NCBI GenBank assembly: GCA_963556145.1
Contig: OY744462.1
Span: forward strand, 2,852,001 to 2,916,000
Source: Hygrocybe punicea
Lineage: Eukaryota > Basidiomycota > Agaricomycetes > Agaricales > Hygrophoraceae
Reading direction: 5' to 3'
DNA length: 64,000 nt
A program made the position numbers and the translations under genes. Below the pieces are notes generated by a model that had not been told where the DNA came from, made no database searches, and saw only the letters and a program-made list of their open reading frames with translations. This document shows, one piece after another, positions 20,926-37,891 of this stretch; positions within the stretch are counted from its first letter, which is position 1; each line of letters starts with the position of its first letter.

Positions 20926-23900
20926 ATGTCAGGCCCAAAGAACAATCTCGATGAAGTTCTTCGTCGCCAGTGCCAGAACGCCACCTCCTTCGCTTCACCC
21001 TCTTTATCTTCACAGCTTCCTCATCAGAAGGTAGATTCCTCGCCAAGGTCCTCACATTATTACTTACAATTATATAACAAGTCCTCGAAGTTTAAGCCAG
21101 CGGTTTCTTCAATTCAGTCAGTTGTTACCAGTATGTTCTTCTCCCTATATATATGTCTGTGCTCTTGATTGCTCATTATCTTGGAAAGCCTGCCAGAAAA
21201 CGCCAAGCAGTTTGCCATCGTTTTCTACGCCCGGTTTCGGGAAGCCCAAGCCGTTTACTCTTGCCAACTCAGACCCTAAATTCAAACGACAAATTGGCTG
21301 CGCTTCTTCCAACGATTCTACTCCCACTAGTCCCGATTATCTTCCTATCAAGAGAACTCGCTCCGATCCTTCTTTCTCTTCTGAGATGTCTCCTTCGTTG
21401 AAGAAACCGAAGACCGAGTTGGCTACCGACAAGGAGAACATATACCAACCACAGTTCAAAACGAAGTCGAGTGTTAAGGGGAAGGTCAAGGCTCAATCCC
21501 CTCGCCCCTACTCTCGCCGCAAACGTTCCGATCACGAACTGCCGTGGAATTGGATGGAATTGGACGACGAACCGAACCCATGGACCAGATTAGACAAAGA
21601 TTATCCTCACCCTCACCCTCCAGTGCCCGTGGTAATCACACCTCCGAATAATCATAGATACCCTGACCTAACATCGGTCTGTGCCTACATTTGACTGTGC
21701 CTTGATCTCACCAACCCTGTTAAGCAGAAATCCACGCCGTTCTTGAGGATCCTCCTCCAACATAACAACGAAACGAATAGGGTAAACATGGACGCCATTG
21801 TCAGGTATCACTGCAGCGAGGGGAAAAACGCTGACATCGTGACGCTCGAAGCTATTAGGTACCTGTCCATTTTTGTCTCGTCATTTTAAGCTGAGTGACT
21901 TCGAAAAAGGGATATCTTGAACGACCGGATCAGCGCGATTACGACCGTCCTTCAAGCTCGTGAAAACGAGAATGAACTGATCGAACGAGGCCAACTAAAT
22001 CTTTCGACACACGACCGCATCCCATCTTCTATTACTCCTCCGACTCCTTATAGCCGAGAGGGATCTATTGCAAGCACGTCTGGTGTGAGGCTCGAGACAG
22101 GCCAGAAAGTGGTTCGTCTGGATACTACCGCCATTGACGACGAGCAGTCTTTTGGTTCGGACAGCGACGGCGATCTTTGGGCGAAAGTGGGGGATCTCCC
22201 TCAAGACCTTATAGAGGCTCATCTCGGCCCGCTTGCACAAATTACTCCCATCCGAACACAATCGGATCCTCATGGTGCTTCTACTTTGACCCCCCTTCCC
22301 GTTTCTCGTGTCGACCAGACTGCTTCAGTTTACTACGACAAAATTATCCGCACTCTCAAAACAACATTCTCTTTGCATGAGTTCAGGACCAACCAACTCG
22401 AGGCTATCAACGGAACCCTGGACGGACGTGATGTCTTCGTGCTGATGCCGACTGGCGGAGGGAAGAGCTTGTGTTATCAAGTGCCTGCAGTGTGTGATAA
22501 TGGGAAAACCAAGGGCGTCACATTTGTGGTGTCTCCTCTTATTTCTCTCATGCACGATCAGGTGGAAAGCTTGAGGAAGAAAGATGTCGATGTCTTGTTA
22601 TGGAATTCGGAAAGGACGAGCGAAGACGTTCAGGAAATTCGGCAGCGTTTGAATGGGAAGAGAAAGCCCAGGATGGTATATGTGACACCCGAAAAGTTGA
22701 AGGAAAGTCAAATGCTGAAAAGTATGCTGATGATGTTATATGAAGGGGGGCAGTTAGCTCGATTTGTTATCGATGAAGCACACTGTATTTCAACATGGGG
22801 CCGAGATTTTCGTGATGCGGTATGTGCCTGAATGCTCTTCAGGCCTATCTTGCCACTGAGTGCTCTTTACACCCACATAGTACCAGGCGCTAGACACTCT
22901 CCGGAAGGATTATCCGAAGGTACCGATCATGGCCCTCACAGCGACTGCCAAAAAGACCGTCGTCGATGACATTATCGAACGTCTGGGAATACAAGGTTGC
23001 CTCTTCCTAAACCAATCCTTCAATCGTCGAAACCTCAACTACATTGTCCGCCCCAAGACACGGAACGTACTCGAAGCTATTGCAGGCTATATCAATGGAA
23101 GTCACCCGAATGGATCGGGTGTAATATACTGTTTCTCAAGAAACAATTGCGAGGATGTGGCGAAGAGCTTGCGCGACAACTACAACATCCGGGCAAGCCA
23201 TTATCATGCTGGGATGTCTGTCCACGACAAGGCTATGGTACAAGGAGCTTGGCAGGATGGGAAATGCAATGTCATTGTTGCTACGGTATGTGCAAAACTG
23301 TTTGCTTTCCAAATATATTGACTACGCCCGTAGATTGCCTTCGGAATGGGGATTGACAAAGCCGATGGTGTGCATATTCATTCTGTCAACGAGCCTAGAC
23401 TTCTAATTGGCCTTCAAAGTCCGATTCGTGATACATCATTTCTTACCAAAGTCTATGGAGGGGTTGGTTTCTCTATCCGGTCGCGATCGTTGGTCTGATG
23501 TATTTTTTGCCGATTAGCTACTACCAAGAGACAGGACGTGCGGGTAGAGATGGATTGCCTGCCGATTGCATTCTTTGTGTGTTCTTCACTTAATCGGGTG
23601 ATCTTTGTATTCCTGCTCATGTTATTATTGCAGTCTACAGCTACGCTGACTCTGTAGCCTTGATGAAGATGATTCGTCAAGACAAGGATCGGGAACGACC
23701 TCCTTCTGAGGAGGAGATAAAGCGCCAAGAAGACGACGTCCGCTCTGTCGTGCAGTACTGCCAGAATATCGTGGATTGTCGGCGTGTACAGCTCCTGGGC
23801 TACTTTGGTGAACATTTTGAGAGCCAGGATTGTCACAAATCTTGCGACAATTGTGTTGACAGCTCCGAGGTCATTAGACAAGATGTCTCCTCCGCAGCAG

Positions 23901-25091
23901 TGGACGCAATTCACCTCGTGAAGTCACTGACACATGGAGATAGGGCCAAAGCCACTCAAATATATTGCGCTGACGTGTTTCGAGGTGCCAATATCAAGGA
24001 AATTCGGGAAAGGCAACATGACAAGCACCCCTTGTATGGGGCCGGCAGTAAATTATCCCGAGACACAATAGACCGGCTATTCCAGCAACTTCTTGCTGTG
24101 GATGCATTTCGTCTCGTCTCGGTGCAGAACAATGCTGGTTGGCACAACTACTACTTGGAGGTGAGTTAAAGCTATTCTTTCATTGATGATTGACACCTGA
24201 TTGAGTTGCATAATCCCCAAAGCTTGGGAAGACTGCGGATGAGTACCTAAAAGGGAGGAAGCTTAATATCGCATTCAGGGCTGGATCAACAAAATGGTCA
24301 TCATCCTGTAAGAGGGCGTCGAAAGTCAAGACAAAGGCCACCAAAGGATCTTCAAAGTCGAAGAACGTGCCAACATACGACACAGAGGATCCAATTGATT
24401 TGTATCAGGAGCGTGGACCCCTCGATGAAGTTGATAACGATGACGAGATCACCCAAGTAAAAAATGTTGCCTGGCCTCCCAAGCGATCCGTGGAGAAACG
24501 CCCAATGATATCGGCTGAAAATAGGGAGATGCCGTTTCATGATCAAGGGGACGAACGCCCGTACAAGTTGTACTGCGATCTGCGGGCCCTTCGCCAGAAA
24601 GTGAGCAATCTATTTTTCGGCAGGGATTTGATTCTTCATCTGTATAGATGGCTGAAGAAGAAAATTTGGATGATCCTGAAGATGTACTGCAAGACATCAC
24701 GATACAGATGCTAAGTATAACTTGTCCACAAGGTATGCACGTCTGTGAGCGTCCCCTCCTGTCTAACCACATTTTTCCAGATTTTCACTCTATGAAGTCG
24801 ATCATGGCAGACGATATTAAGGAAGTCATTGATGACCCTTCCAAGGTAGCGAAATACGTGAATGAGAGGTGGCGCAAGTACGGCCAACGGTTCCTCAACC
24901 TCTGCATCAAACATAATATCAACGATTCTTCAAGGTAATAGGCTACAACCACTATCTGAAGCGGACTGATATGAATGTTCACCTGTAGTCCAACCATGAG
25001 GCAATCGTCGTTCAATGCCACAGAAATGCAAGAACTTTATAACTATTCGGAAAGGTCCTCTGGAAGTATTACAGTACGACAGTCCAAATAA
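20926..25091 (+). CDS. RecQ-family DNA helicase, Sgs1/BLM type (copy 1)
   Basis: Fourteen exons by eye give about 1,156 aa from ATG 20926 to TAA 25089-25091. The first 440 residues are mostly disordered, Ser/Pro/Lys-rich. The helicase core has [17 protein letters not shown], Walker [58 protein letters not shown] and the arginine-finger motif [15 protein letters not shown]. The RecQ-C zinc-binding Cys set ([18 protein letters not shown]), a winged-helix region, a basic linker and a C-terminal HRDC domain ([15 protein letters not shown] onward) follow. This is the Sgs1/BLM layout: 3'-5' unwinding, Holliday-junction dissolution with Top3-Rmi1, and replication-fork repair in the nucleus. Confidence 0.94.
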
Positions 25092-25190
25092 CAAATTTCA
25101 CTTGTATTATTAAAAATCTCAGGGTCCAGTATGACCGCTCGATTTTCAACGAAGGTGTGCCACGAATGGAGTCATGATAGATGAACTTTC

Positions 25191-25249
25191 ATTATCCCGA
25201 GACACAATAGACCGGCTATTCCAGTAACTTCTTGCTGTGGATGCATTTC
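25191..25249 (+). repeat. 59-bp copy of a RecQ exon in the intergenic space
   Basis: Matches 24052-24110, inside the RecQ winged-helix exon, with one difference (C to T, which would turn CAA into TAA). It sits 100 bp after the RecQ stop and just before the convergent DDX41 stop at 25271. The second genome copy has it at 35332-35390. Confidence 0.9.
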
Positions 25250-25270
25250 AAACCGGCAGAAATTACCTGA

Positions 25271-27122
<1,852 letters not shown>

Positions 27123-27322
27123 NNNNNNNNNNNNNNNNNNNNNNNNNNNNNNNNNNNNNNNNNNNNNNNNNNNNNNNNNNNNNNNNNNNNNNNNNNNNNN
27201 NNNNNNNNNNNNNNNNNNNNNNNNNNNNNNNNNNNNNNNNNNNNNNNNNNNNNNNNNNNNNNNNNNNNNNNNNNNNNNNNNNNNNNNNNNNNNNNNNNNN
27301 NNNNNNNNNNNNNNNNNNNNNN
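27123..27322. other. Assembly gap of 200 N
   Basis: Exactly 200 N, a conventional placeholder length. Open frames drawn through it are meaningless. It separates the two identical 9,941-bp blocks. Confidence 0.99.
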
Positions 27323-27538
27323 TATTCGAAGCGGAGATATCTTCCCATGTCTCCTGTGTAAGCATTATGCATTATGCACAGTACATGTATATTACCTGCC
27401 TCCCAATGTGGTTCCCTGCCGAAACCCATGCATTATGGCAGTATTACCATATGCATCAAAAATGTCTATTTGTTTGTGTTTGTGGCTGGTGCCATTACGG
27501 GATTTTGGAACTTGACTGGCCAGTAAACCCAGCTCCTG

Positions 27539-29088
27539 ATGGGCCAACGGCGGCAAGGTCAAGGGCTTCGGAACAGCAACGAAGGAGAACCAGACTTACG
27601 TCAAGTGCAACAAGGGAGTGAGCAAGATGATGCCCGCCGTCAGAGAGACCACGAAATATGGGAGGCATTCCGGGAGGAACATCATGAAGGTATGCACTAG
27701 CTGTCATTCTTTAAAAAAGCTTTAAATCTCATCTCGTCTACACTTCTGACTTTAGCCATCGAGCAACTTCCGCTTTCGATTCATCGGCAATTCATTCTGC
27801 TGCGGGAGCTGGATGAGCACTTTCACCGTTCGCGAATGCATCCCTGCTCGTTTCGCCTCCTTTGATTGTAATTATGAGGCAGGTTACGACGCAGATCTCT
27901 TACCGACTTTGCGAGAGTATATTTTATTACGTCGGAGTTCGACTTTCCGCCATACGGTCGACTCCCCTAGTGGCGAACCTATTATTGGCGGTGATGCGGA
28001 AACTAATATACGTTCGACCGCTGCATTGCTAGGCGCGGTGACAACACTCTTACCTCTTGTTTCGAATGGTACACCAGCACCGGCACACGGGCTTCTAGAA
28101 TTCCCATCTCTAGTCAATGCCACCTCCAGCGCATCCGAGATGGCAGGCCATGTTACTGATCATGCACCCACAACTGTCACGCCGGGTTCTCGCGGGCGTC
28201 CCGGGAGCACCAGAGCATTACTTTCTCACATTGCATGGCTTTCAGAAGAGATTTTGCGCGCTTCTGAAGAAAAGGTTAATCTCGCGCAAGCATCATGCGA
28301 TTCTGTAGGCAATATAAAACACCTTTTGCTTTGCAGCACCTTTACCTGCGTGCCACAGGTTGACCGACATATTCGTATCCTCGATCAAGCCATTCTCGAA
28401 CAAGAAACTTCGATTGCTCTTGGTATGTGCCCAGACACTCACACAGCGCCTATCCTTCTCCCGGACTTAGTCGTCCCGCGGTGGGCCCGTCCGTCACGCG
28501 TTACGCGCAGCCCCATGCCCGATTTGTCAGACGAGGCAGGCCGTGACATTTTCGAATCTGGTGACCAGGGCGAGGCAAGCCGTGACAATGTTTCGGCATT
28601 AGGCATCATTTCTGCTGGTAGTCCAATATCTCAACGTGGAAGACGCAAAAAGGGCAATGGAACATGGCGGAAGGGAACAGAGAAAGAGTCCACACTCAGT
28701 TCTGCTCAAGAGAACCTCGAAGGCTCCCGTCGGGGTGTTCGGTCACTGAGACTCACGATGTCCTCGCAACCTTTTCCCCCTCCAGGTCTGATTGATCCCA
28801 AGGAACCCCGTTATTGCTATTGCAATCAGGTATCATTTGGCGAGGTGTGTTTCCGCCTAACAAGTGCACGCAATCCTCACTTCTTTTATCAGATGATTGC
28901 CTGTGACAATAAACGGTGCCAACGCGAATGGGTGAGTCTGAGAATAATGTGATATCATCTCATTTACGATCAAGAATGGTCGACAGTTTCATCTGGGTTG
29001 CGCTGGTTTAAACGAAGCTCCAAAAGAATCTAGAAAATGGTATTGTCGAGACTGCAATACGATCAGTACTAGCCACCGACGACGTTGA
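27539..29088 (+). CDS. ING-family PHD-finger protein (copy 2)
   Basis: Identical to the gene at 17398-18947 shifted by 10,141. Exons: 27539-27689, 27756-27827, 27895-28304, 28359-28844, 28893-28931 and 28987-29088. The protein has an N-terminal ING helix bundle and a C-terminal PHD finger. In the true genome this and copy 1 are probably one locus. Confidence 0.9.
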
Positions 29089-29151
29089 TGGGAATAGTGC
29101 CATCCGGATTTCAAGGTCAGGTGCAAATGCGAAGAGAAAAAGGTCGATCGG

Positions 29152-30897
29152 TTATTCCGTTGTTGCCCGCATGTTAAGTTTGTTGGCTAGGGTTTCCATA
29201 TACACATCTGCCACAATCAGATGACAATCACAAGCATTACAAGCGTCACAGATATACCTGTCTCATGTCTGAGTTTCCAGTATTCTGCCAATAGTTCATT
29301 GAGTTCGATTTCGCTTTTCCTAAGGTGATCAGCAATCTGATAAAGTAGTCTTCAGTATGCAATTGCAAAAGAAAGATCATTTCACCTTTGCCTCCACTTC
29401 GTCAGCTTCTACTCGAAGTTCTTCGACTTGCTTGTCATTATCTCGTCGCTCTACGGCCATTTCATCATACTCTCGTTGAAGGCGATCAATGGTTTTAGAG
29501 CTTGCCACACGCTTGTCTTCGGCGTGTCGCTGGGCTCGTTCAAGCTTCTCGTGCGCATTAGAAAGTTGCTTTCTTACACGCTGGCGTTCTCATGCAAGTC
29601 AGCAGGATTGGGATTCGCAAACAACACTTCGCACCTCCTCGCGCAAATGCAGCTCACTTCGTTCGATCTGTTTATCGTCGAGTTGGTCTTTCAGGTCGGC
29701 GAGTGTCTTCTGGGCGTTACAGAGTGAAGTAGCTTCTTTTTCGATGGATTGCAACTGCTCGACACAACCGCGAATGTCCTGAGAAGAGTCATACTTTCAA
29801 GAACAATATCGAGGGCGCTTGTACCGACTTTCTCGATACACAACCAGTTGTTAATCTTGGCTTGGAGATCCCGCGCCTTGGTCTCGTGCATCATCACGGT
29901 TCGCTTGTCTTCAATGGCGGTGGATCCCATCGTAGCAATGGTGCGCCTGATTCGTTCTGGTGATTGAACAATACGAGAGCGACTTCGCTGTATGGTGTCT
30001 GCTACCATGGTAATCTCATTGTTAAGACTTTCCTGTGAAGGTATTCAATGGTTGATCGATTCGAAATCACTGGTCGGAGGGACCTACCTTGCGTTTCAGG
30101 AGGCTACTCTTTTCAGTTTTAAGCGTTTCTACTGCGTGCACAACCGAAACTTGTACATCTTTGGTTTTGAACATTTGGGCGGTAAGTTTGCTGTTTTCAG
30201 CGCGTAGTTCTTCACATCGAGGTTCATCTTTGGCTCTCCTGGCCCTGGGAAGAAGTCGTTTGGAATCGATAACATCCGAATACGGTACCGTCGCTCACTG
30301 CAATCCTCGAATCTTTCCCTGGATTTCTTGCCATGCCTGGGACATTTGCTCATGTTCAGTGATCATAGTCGCCGATTTGTCTCGAAGATTATTGACAAAT
30401 GCATCACAGCATTGTTCAGTAAATTTTATGAAATTGATAAAAGCAGAGAGAAGGTCAATAGTGCGTTCTCGCTCGGGATGAGATATGTCGCTGGCGCAGA
30501 AGTCGTCAATTTTGGCCGCCTTGGCGAAACGTGTGCTAATATGCAAGGATATCAGGTCAACATTGCGAAGCACGGAAATGTCATTACATATGGTACAGGA
30601 TGATATTGTGGGCCAGCGCTGATGAATACAAGTCCTGACCGGCTGTCAGTGCTCTCCTTGAAGGATCGTATTAAAACCCACAAGATTTGGATCCTCGAGA
30701 GAGACCAGTGCAGCTTGCACGGGCTCATTAAGAGATTCGTGGGTAATGCCAGAGACTTGTTGAAGACAGGCGCAATATACGGTCTGAACAAAGTCTGGCG
30801 AAGGTCTAAGAAGTTGTTCATGGCTAACTGGCATATTCCAGCCCGCAAGCGAATTCGCAATCTCCTGGAGAGTCATTTTCGGGAAAATACCTTTCAT
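29152..30897 (-). CDS. NUF2: Kinetochore protein Nuf2 (copy 2)
   Basis: Identical to 19011-20756. Start ATG at 30897, stop at 29152-29154. Calponin-homology-type N-terminus then coiled coil, about 444 aa. An Ndc80-complex subunit is essential and normally single copy, which also argues that the duplication is artificial. Confidence 0.92.
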
Positions 30898-31066
30898 GTC
30901 GGATGATTGAAGGACAAACGCGCCCACCACGTGATCACGCCACAAACGCGAACGGCGAAAATCCAATGAGCTAGTTCACCAACGTTAGCCAGATCACATC
31001 CAGCTTCAGGTTTCTTTCATCCGCTGCTCGCTGAAATTAATAATCGTCGTATGGCCAACTTGCATC

Positions 31067-34000
31067 ATGTCAGGCCCAAAGAACAATCTCGATGAAGTTC
31101 TTCGTCGCCAGTGCCAGAACGCCACCTCCTTCGCTTCACCCTCTTTATCTTCACAGCTTCCTCATCAGAAGGTAGATTCCTCGCCAAGGTCCTCACATTA
31201 TTACTTACAATTATATAACAAGTCCTCGAAGTTTAAGCCAGCGGTTTCTTCAATTCAGTCAGTTGTTACCAGTATGTTCTTCTCCCTATATATATGTCTG
31301 TGCTCTTGATTGCTCATTATCTTGGAAAGCCTGCCAGAAAACGCCAAGCAGTTTGCCATCGTTTTCTACGCCCGGTTTCGGGAAGCCCAAGCCGTTTACT
31401 CTTGCCAACTCAGACCCTAAATTCAAACGACAAATTGGCTGCGCTTCTTCCAACGATTCTACTCCCACTAGTCCCGATTATCTTCCTATCAAGAGAACTC
31501 GCTCCGATCCTTCTTTCTCTTCTGAGATGTCTCCTTCGTTGAAGAAACCGAAGACCGAGTTGGCTACCGACAAGGAGAACATATACCAACCACAGTTCAA
31601 AACGAAGTCGAGTGTTAAGGGGAAGGTCAAGGCTCAATCCCCTCGCCCCTACTCTCGCCGCAAACGTTCCGATCACGAACTGCCGTGGAATTGGATGGAA
31701 TTGGACGACGAACCGAACCCATGGACCAGATTAGACAAAGATTATCCTCACCCTCACCCTCCAGTGCCCGTGGTAATCACACCTCCGAATAATCATAGAT
31801 ACCCTGACCTAACATCGGTCTGTGCCTACATTTGACTGTGCCTTGATCTCACCAACCCTGTTAAGCAGAAATCCACGCCGTTCTTGAGGATCCTCCTCCA
31901 ACATAACAACGAAACGAATAGGGTAAACATGGACGCCATTGTCAGGTATCACTGCAGCGAGGGGAAAAACGCTGACATCGTGACGCTCGAAGCTATTAGG
32001 TACCTGTCCATTTTTGTCTCGTCATTTTAAGCTGAGTGACTTCGAAAAAGGGATATCTTGAACGACCGGATCAGCGCGATTACGACCGTCCTTCAAGCTC
32101 GTGAAAACGAGAATGAACTGATCGAACGAGGCCAACTAAATCTTTCGACACACGACCGCATCCCATCTTCTATTACTCCTCCGACTCCTTATAGCCGAGA
32201 GGGATCTATTGCAAGCACGTCTGGTGTGAGGCTCGAGACAGGCCAGAAAGTGGTTCGTCTGGATACTACCGCCATTGACGACGAGCAGTCTTTTGGTTCG
32301 GACAGCGACGGCGATCTTTGGGCGAAAGTGGGGGATCTCCCTCAAGACCTTATAGAGGCTCATCTCGGCCCGCTTGCACAAATTACTCCCATCCGAACAC
32401 AATCGGATCCTCATGGTGCTTCTACTTTGACCCCCCTTCCCGTTTCTCGTGTCGACCAGACTGCTTCAGTTTACTACGACAAAATTATCCGCACTCTCAA
32501 AACAACATTCTCTTTGCATGAGTTCAGGACCAACCAACTCGAGGCTATCAACGGAACCCTGGACGGACGTGATGTCTTCGTGCTGATGCCGACTGGCGGA
32601 GGGAAGAGCTTGTGTTATCAAGTGCCTGCAGTGTGTGATAATGGGAAAACCAAGGGCGTCACATTTGTGGTGTCTCCTCTTATTTCTCTCATGCACGATC
32701 AGGTGGAAAGCTTGAGGAAGAAAGATGTCGATGTCTTGTTATGGAATTCGGAAAGGACGAGCGAAGACGTTCAGGAAATTCGGCAGCGTTTGAATGGGAA
32801 GAGAAAGCCCAGGATGGTATATGTGACACCCGAAAAGTTGAAGGAAAGTCAAATGCTGAAAAGTATGCTGATGATGTTATATGAAGGGGGGCAGTTAGCT
32901 CGATTTGTTATCGATGAAGCACACTGTATTTCAACATGGGGCCGAGATTTTCGTGATGCGGTATGTGCCTGAATGCTCTTCAGGCCTATCTTGCCACTGA
33001 GTGCTCTTTACACCCACATAGTACCAGGCGCTAGACACTCTCCGGAAGGATTATCCGAAGGTACCGATCATGGCCCTCACAGCGACTGCCAAAAAGACCG
33101 TCGTCGATGACATTATCGAACGTCTGGGAATACAAGGTTGCCTCTTCCTAAACCAATCCTTCAATCGTCGAAACCTCAACTACATTGTCCGCCCCAAGAC
33201 ACGGAACGTACTCGAAGCTATTGCAGGCTATATCAATGGAAGTCACCCGAATGGATCGGGTGTAATATACTGTTTCTCAAGAAACAATTGCGAGGATGTG
33301 GCGAAGAGCTTGCGCGACAACTACAACATCCGGGCAAGCCATTATCATGCTGGGATGTCTGTCCACGACAAGGCTATGGTACAAGGAGCTTGGCAGGATG
33401 GGAAATGCAATGTCATTGTTGCTACGGTATGTGCAAAACTGTTTGCTTTCCAAATATATTGACTACGCCCGTAGATTGCCTTCGGAATGGGGATTGACAA
33501 AGCCGATGGTGTGCATATTCATTCTGTCAACGAGCCTAGACTTCTAATTGGCCTTCAAAGTCCGATTCGTGATACATCATTTCTTACCAAAGTCTATGGA
33601 GGGGTTGGTTTCTCTATCCGGTCGCGATCGTTGGTCTGATGTATTTTTTGCCGATTAGCTACTACCAAGAGACAGGACGTGCGGGTAGAGATGGATTGCC
33701 TGCCGATTGCATTCTTTGTGTGTTCTTCACTTAATCGGGTGATCTTTGTATTCCTGCTCATGTTATTATTGCAGTCTACAGCTACGCTGACTCTGTAGCC
33801 TTGATGAAGATGATTCGTCAAGACAAGGATCGGGAACGACCTCCTTCTGAGGAGGAGATAAAGCGCCAAGAAGACGACGTCCGCTCTGTCGTGCAGTACT
33901 GCCAGAATATCGTGGATTGTCGGCGTGTACAGCTCCTGGGCTACTTTGGTGAACATTTTGAGAGCCAGGATTGTCACAAATCTTGCGACAATTGTGTTGA

Positions 34001-35232
34001 CAGCTCCGAGGTCATTAGACAAGATGTCTCCTCCGCAGCAGTGGACGCAATTCACCTCGTGAAGTCACTGACACATGGAGATAGGGCCAAAGCCACTCAA
34101 ATATATTGCGCTGACGTGTTTCGAGGTGCCAATATCAAGGAAATTCGGGAAAGGCAACATGACAAGCACCCCTTGTATGGGGCCGGCAGTAAATTATCCC
34201 GAGACACAATAGACCGGCTATTCCAGCAACTTCTTGCTGTGGATGCATTTCGTCTCGTCTCGGTGCAGAACAATGCTGGTTGGCACAACTACTACTTGGA
34301 GGTGAGTTAAAGCTATTCTTTCATTGATGATTGACACCTGATTGAGTTGCATAATCCCCAAAGCTTGGGAAGACTGCGGATGAGTACCTAAAAGGGAGGA
34401 AGCTTAATATCGCATTCAGGGCTGGATCAACAAAATGGTCATCATCCTGTAAGAGGGCGTCGAAAGTCAAGACAAAGGCCACCAAAGGATCTTCAAAGTC
34501 GAAGAACGTGCCAACATACGACACAGAGGATCCAATTGATTTGTATCAGGAGCGTGGACCCCTCGATGAAGTTGATAACGATGACGAGATCACCCAAGTA
34601 AAAAATGTTGCCTGGCCTCCCAAGCGATCCGTGGAGAAACGCCCAATGATATCGGCTGAAAATAGGGAGATGCCGTTTCATGATCAAGGGGACGAACGCC
34701 CGTACAAGTTGTACTGCGATCTGCGGGCCCTTCGCCAGAAAGTGAGCAATCTATTTTTCGGCAGGGATTTGATTCTTCATCTGTATAGATGGCTGAAGAA
34801 GAAAATTTGGATGATCCTGAAGATGTACTGCAAGACATCACGATACAGATGCTAAGTATAACTTGTCCACAAGGTATGCACGTCTGTGAGCGTCCCCTCC
34901 TGTCTAACCACATTTTTCCAGATTTTCACTCTATGAAGTCGATCATGGCAGACGATATTAAGGAAGTCATTGATGACCCTTCCAAGGTAGCGAAATACGT
35001 GAATGAGAGGTGGCGCAAGTACGGCCAACGGTTCCTCAACCTCTGCATCAAACATAATATCAACGATTCTTCAAGGTAATAGGCTACAACCACTATCTGA
35101 AGCGGACTGATATGAATGTTCACCTGTAGTCCAACCATGAGGCAATCGTCGTTCAATGCCACAGAAATGCAAGAACTTTATAACTATTCGGAAAGGTCCT
35201 CTGGAAGTATTACAGTACGACAGTCCAAATAA
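31067..35232 (+). CDS. RecQ-family DNA helicase, Sgs1/BLM type (copy 2)
   Basis: Identical to 20926-25091, about 1,156 aa in fourteen exons: disordered N-terminus, DEAH-containing RecQ core, zinc-binding and winged-helix RQC region, HRDC. Walker A is at about 32588-32624 and the GRAGRDG exon at about 33660-33719. Confidence 0.94.
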
Positions 35233-35411
35233 CAAATTTCACTTGTATTATTAAAAATCTCAGGGTCCAGTATGACCGCTCGATTTTCAACGAAGGTGTG
35301 CCACGAATGGAGTCATGATAGATGAACTTTCATTATCCCGAGACACAATAGACCGGCTATTCCAGTAACTTCTTGCTGTGGATGCATTTCAAACCGGCAG
35401 AAATTACCTGA

Positions 35412-37692
<2,281 letters not shown>

Positions 37693-37891
37693 CCCGAGTC
37701 CAACGTATTGAGGATCGGTCCTTACAAACTGGTATATCCAGGCGGAGTTGATAATTGATAAGCCGTTAACGTTTGCAATGTCATAAATGCAGAATTTCAA
37801 ATACAATTGATAATGATAAATACACCTTTCCTCTCTTCGCGTGCTTCGATCGATTGGGAGTACTGACATCGCCAGGGTTAACCTGTATCAC

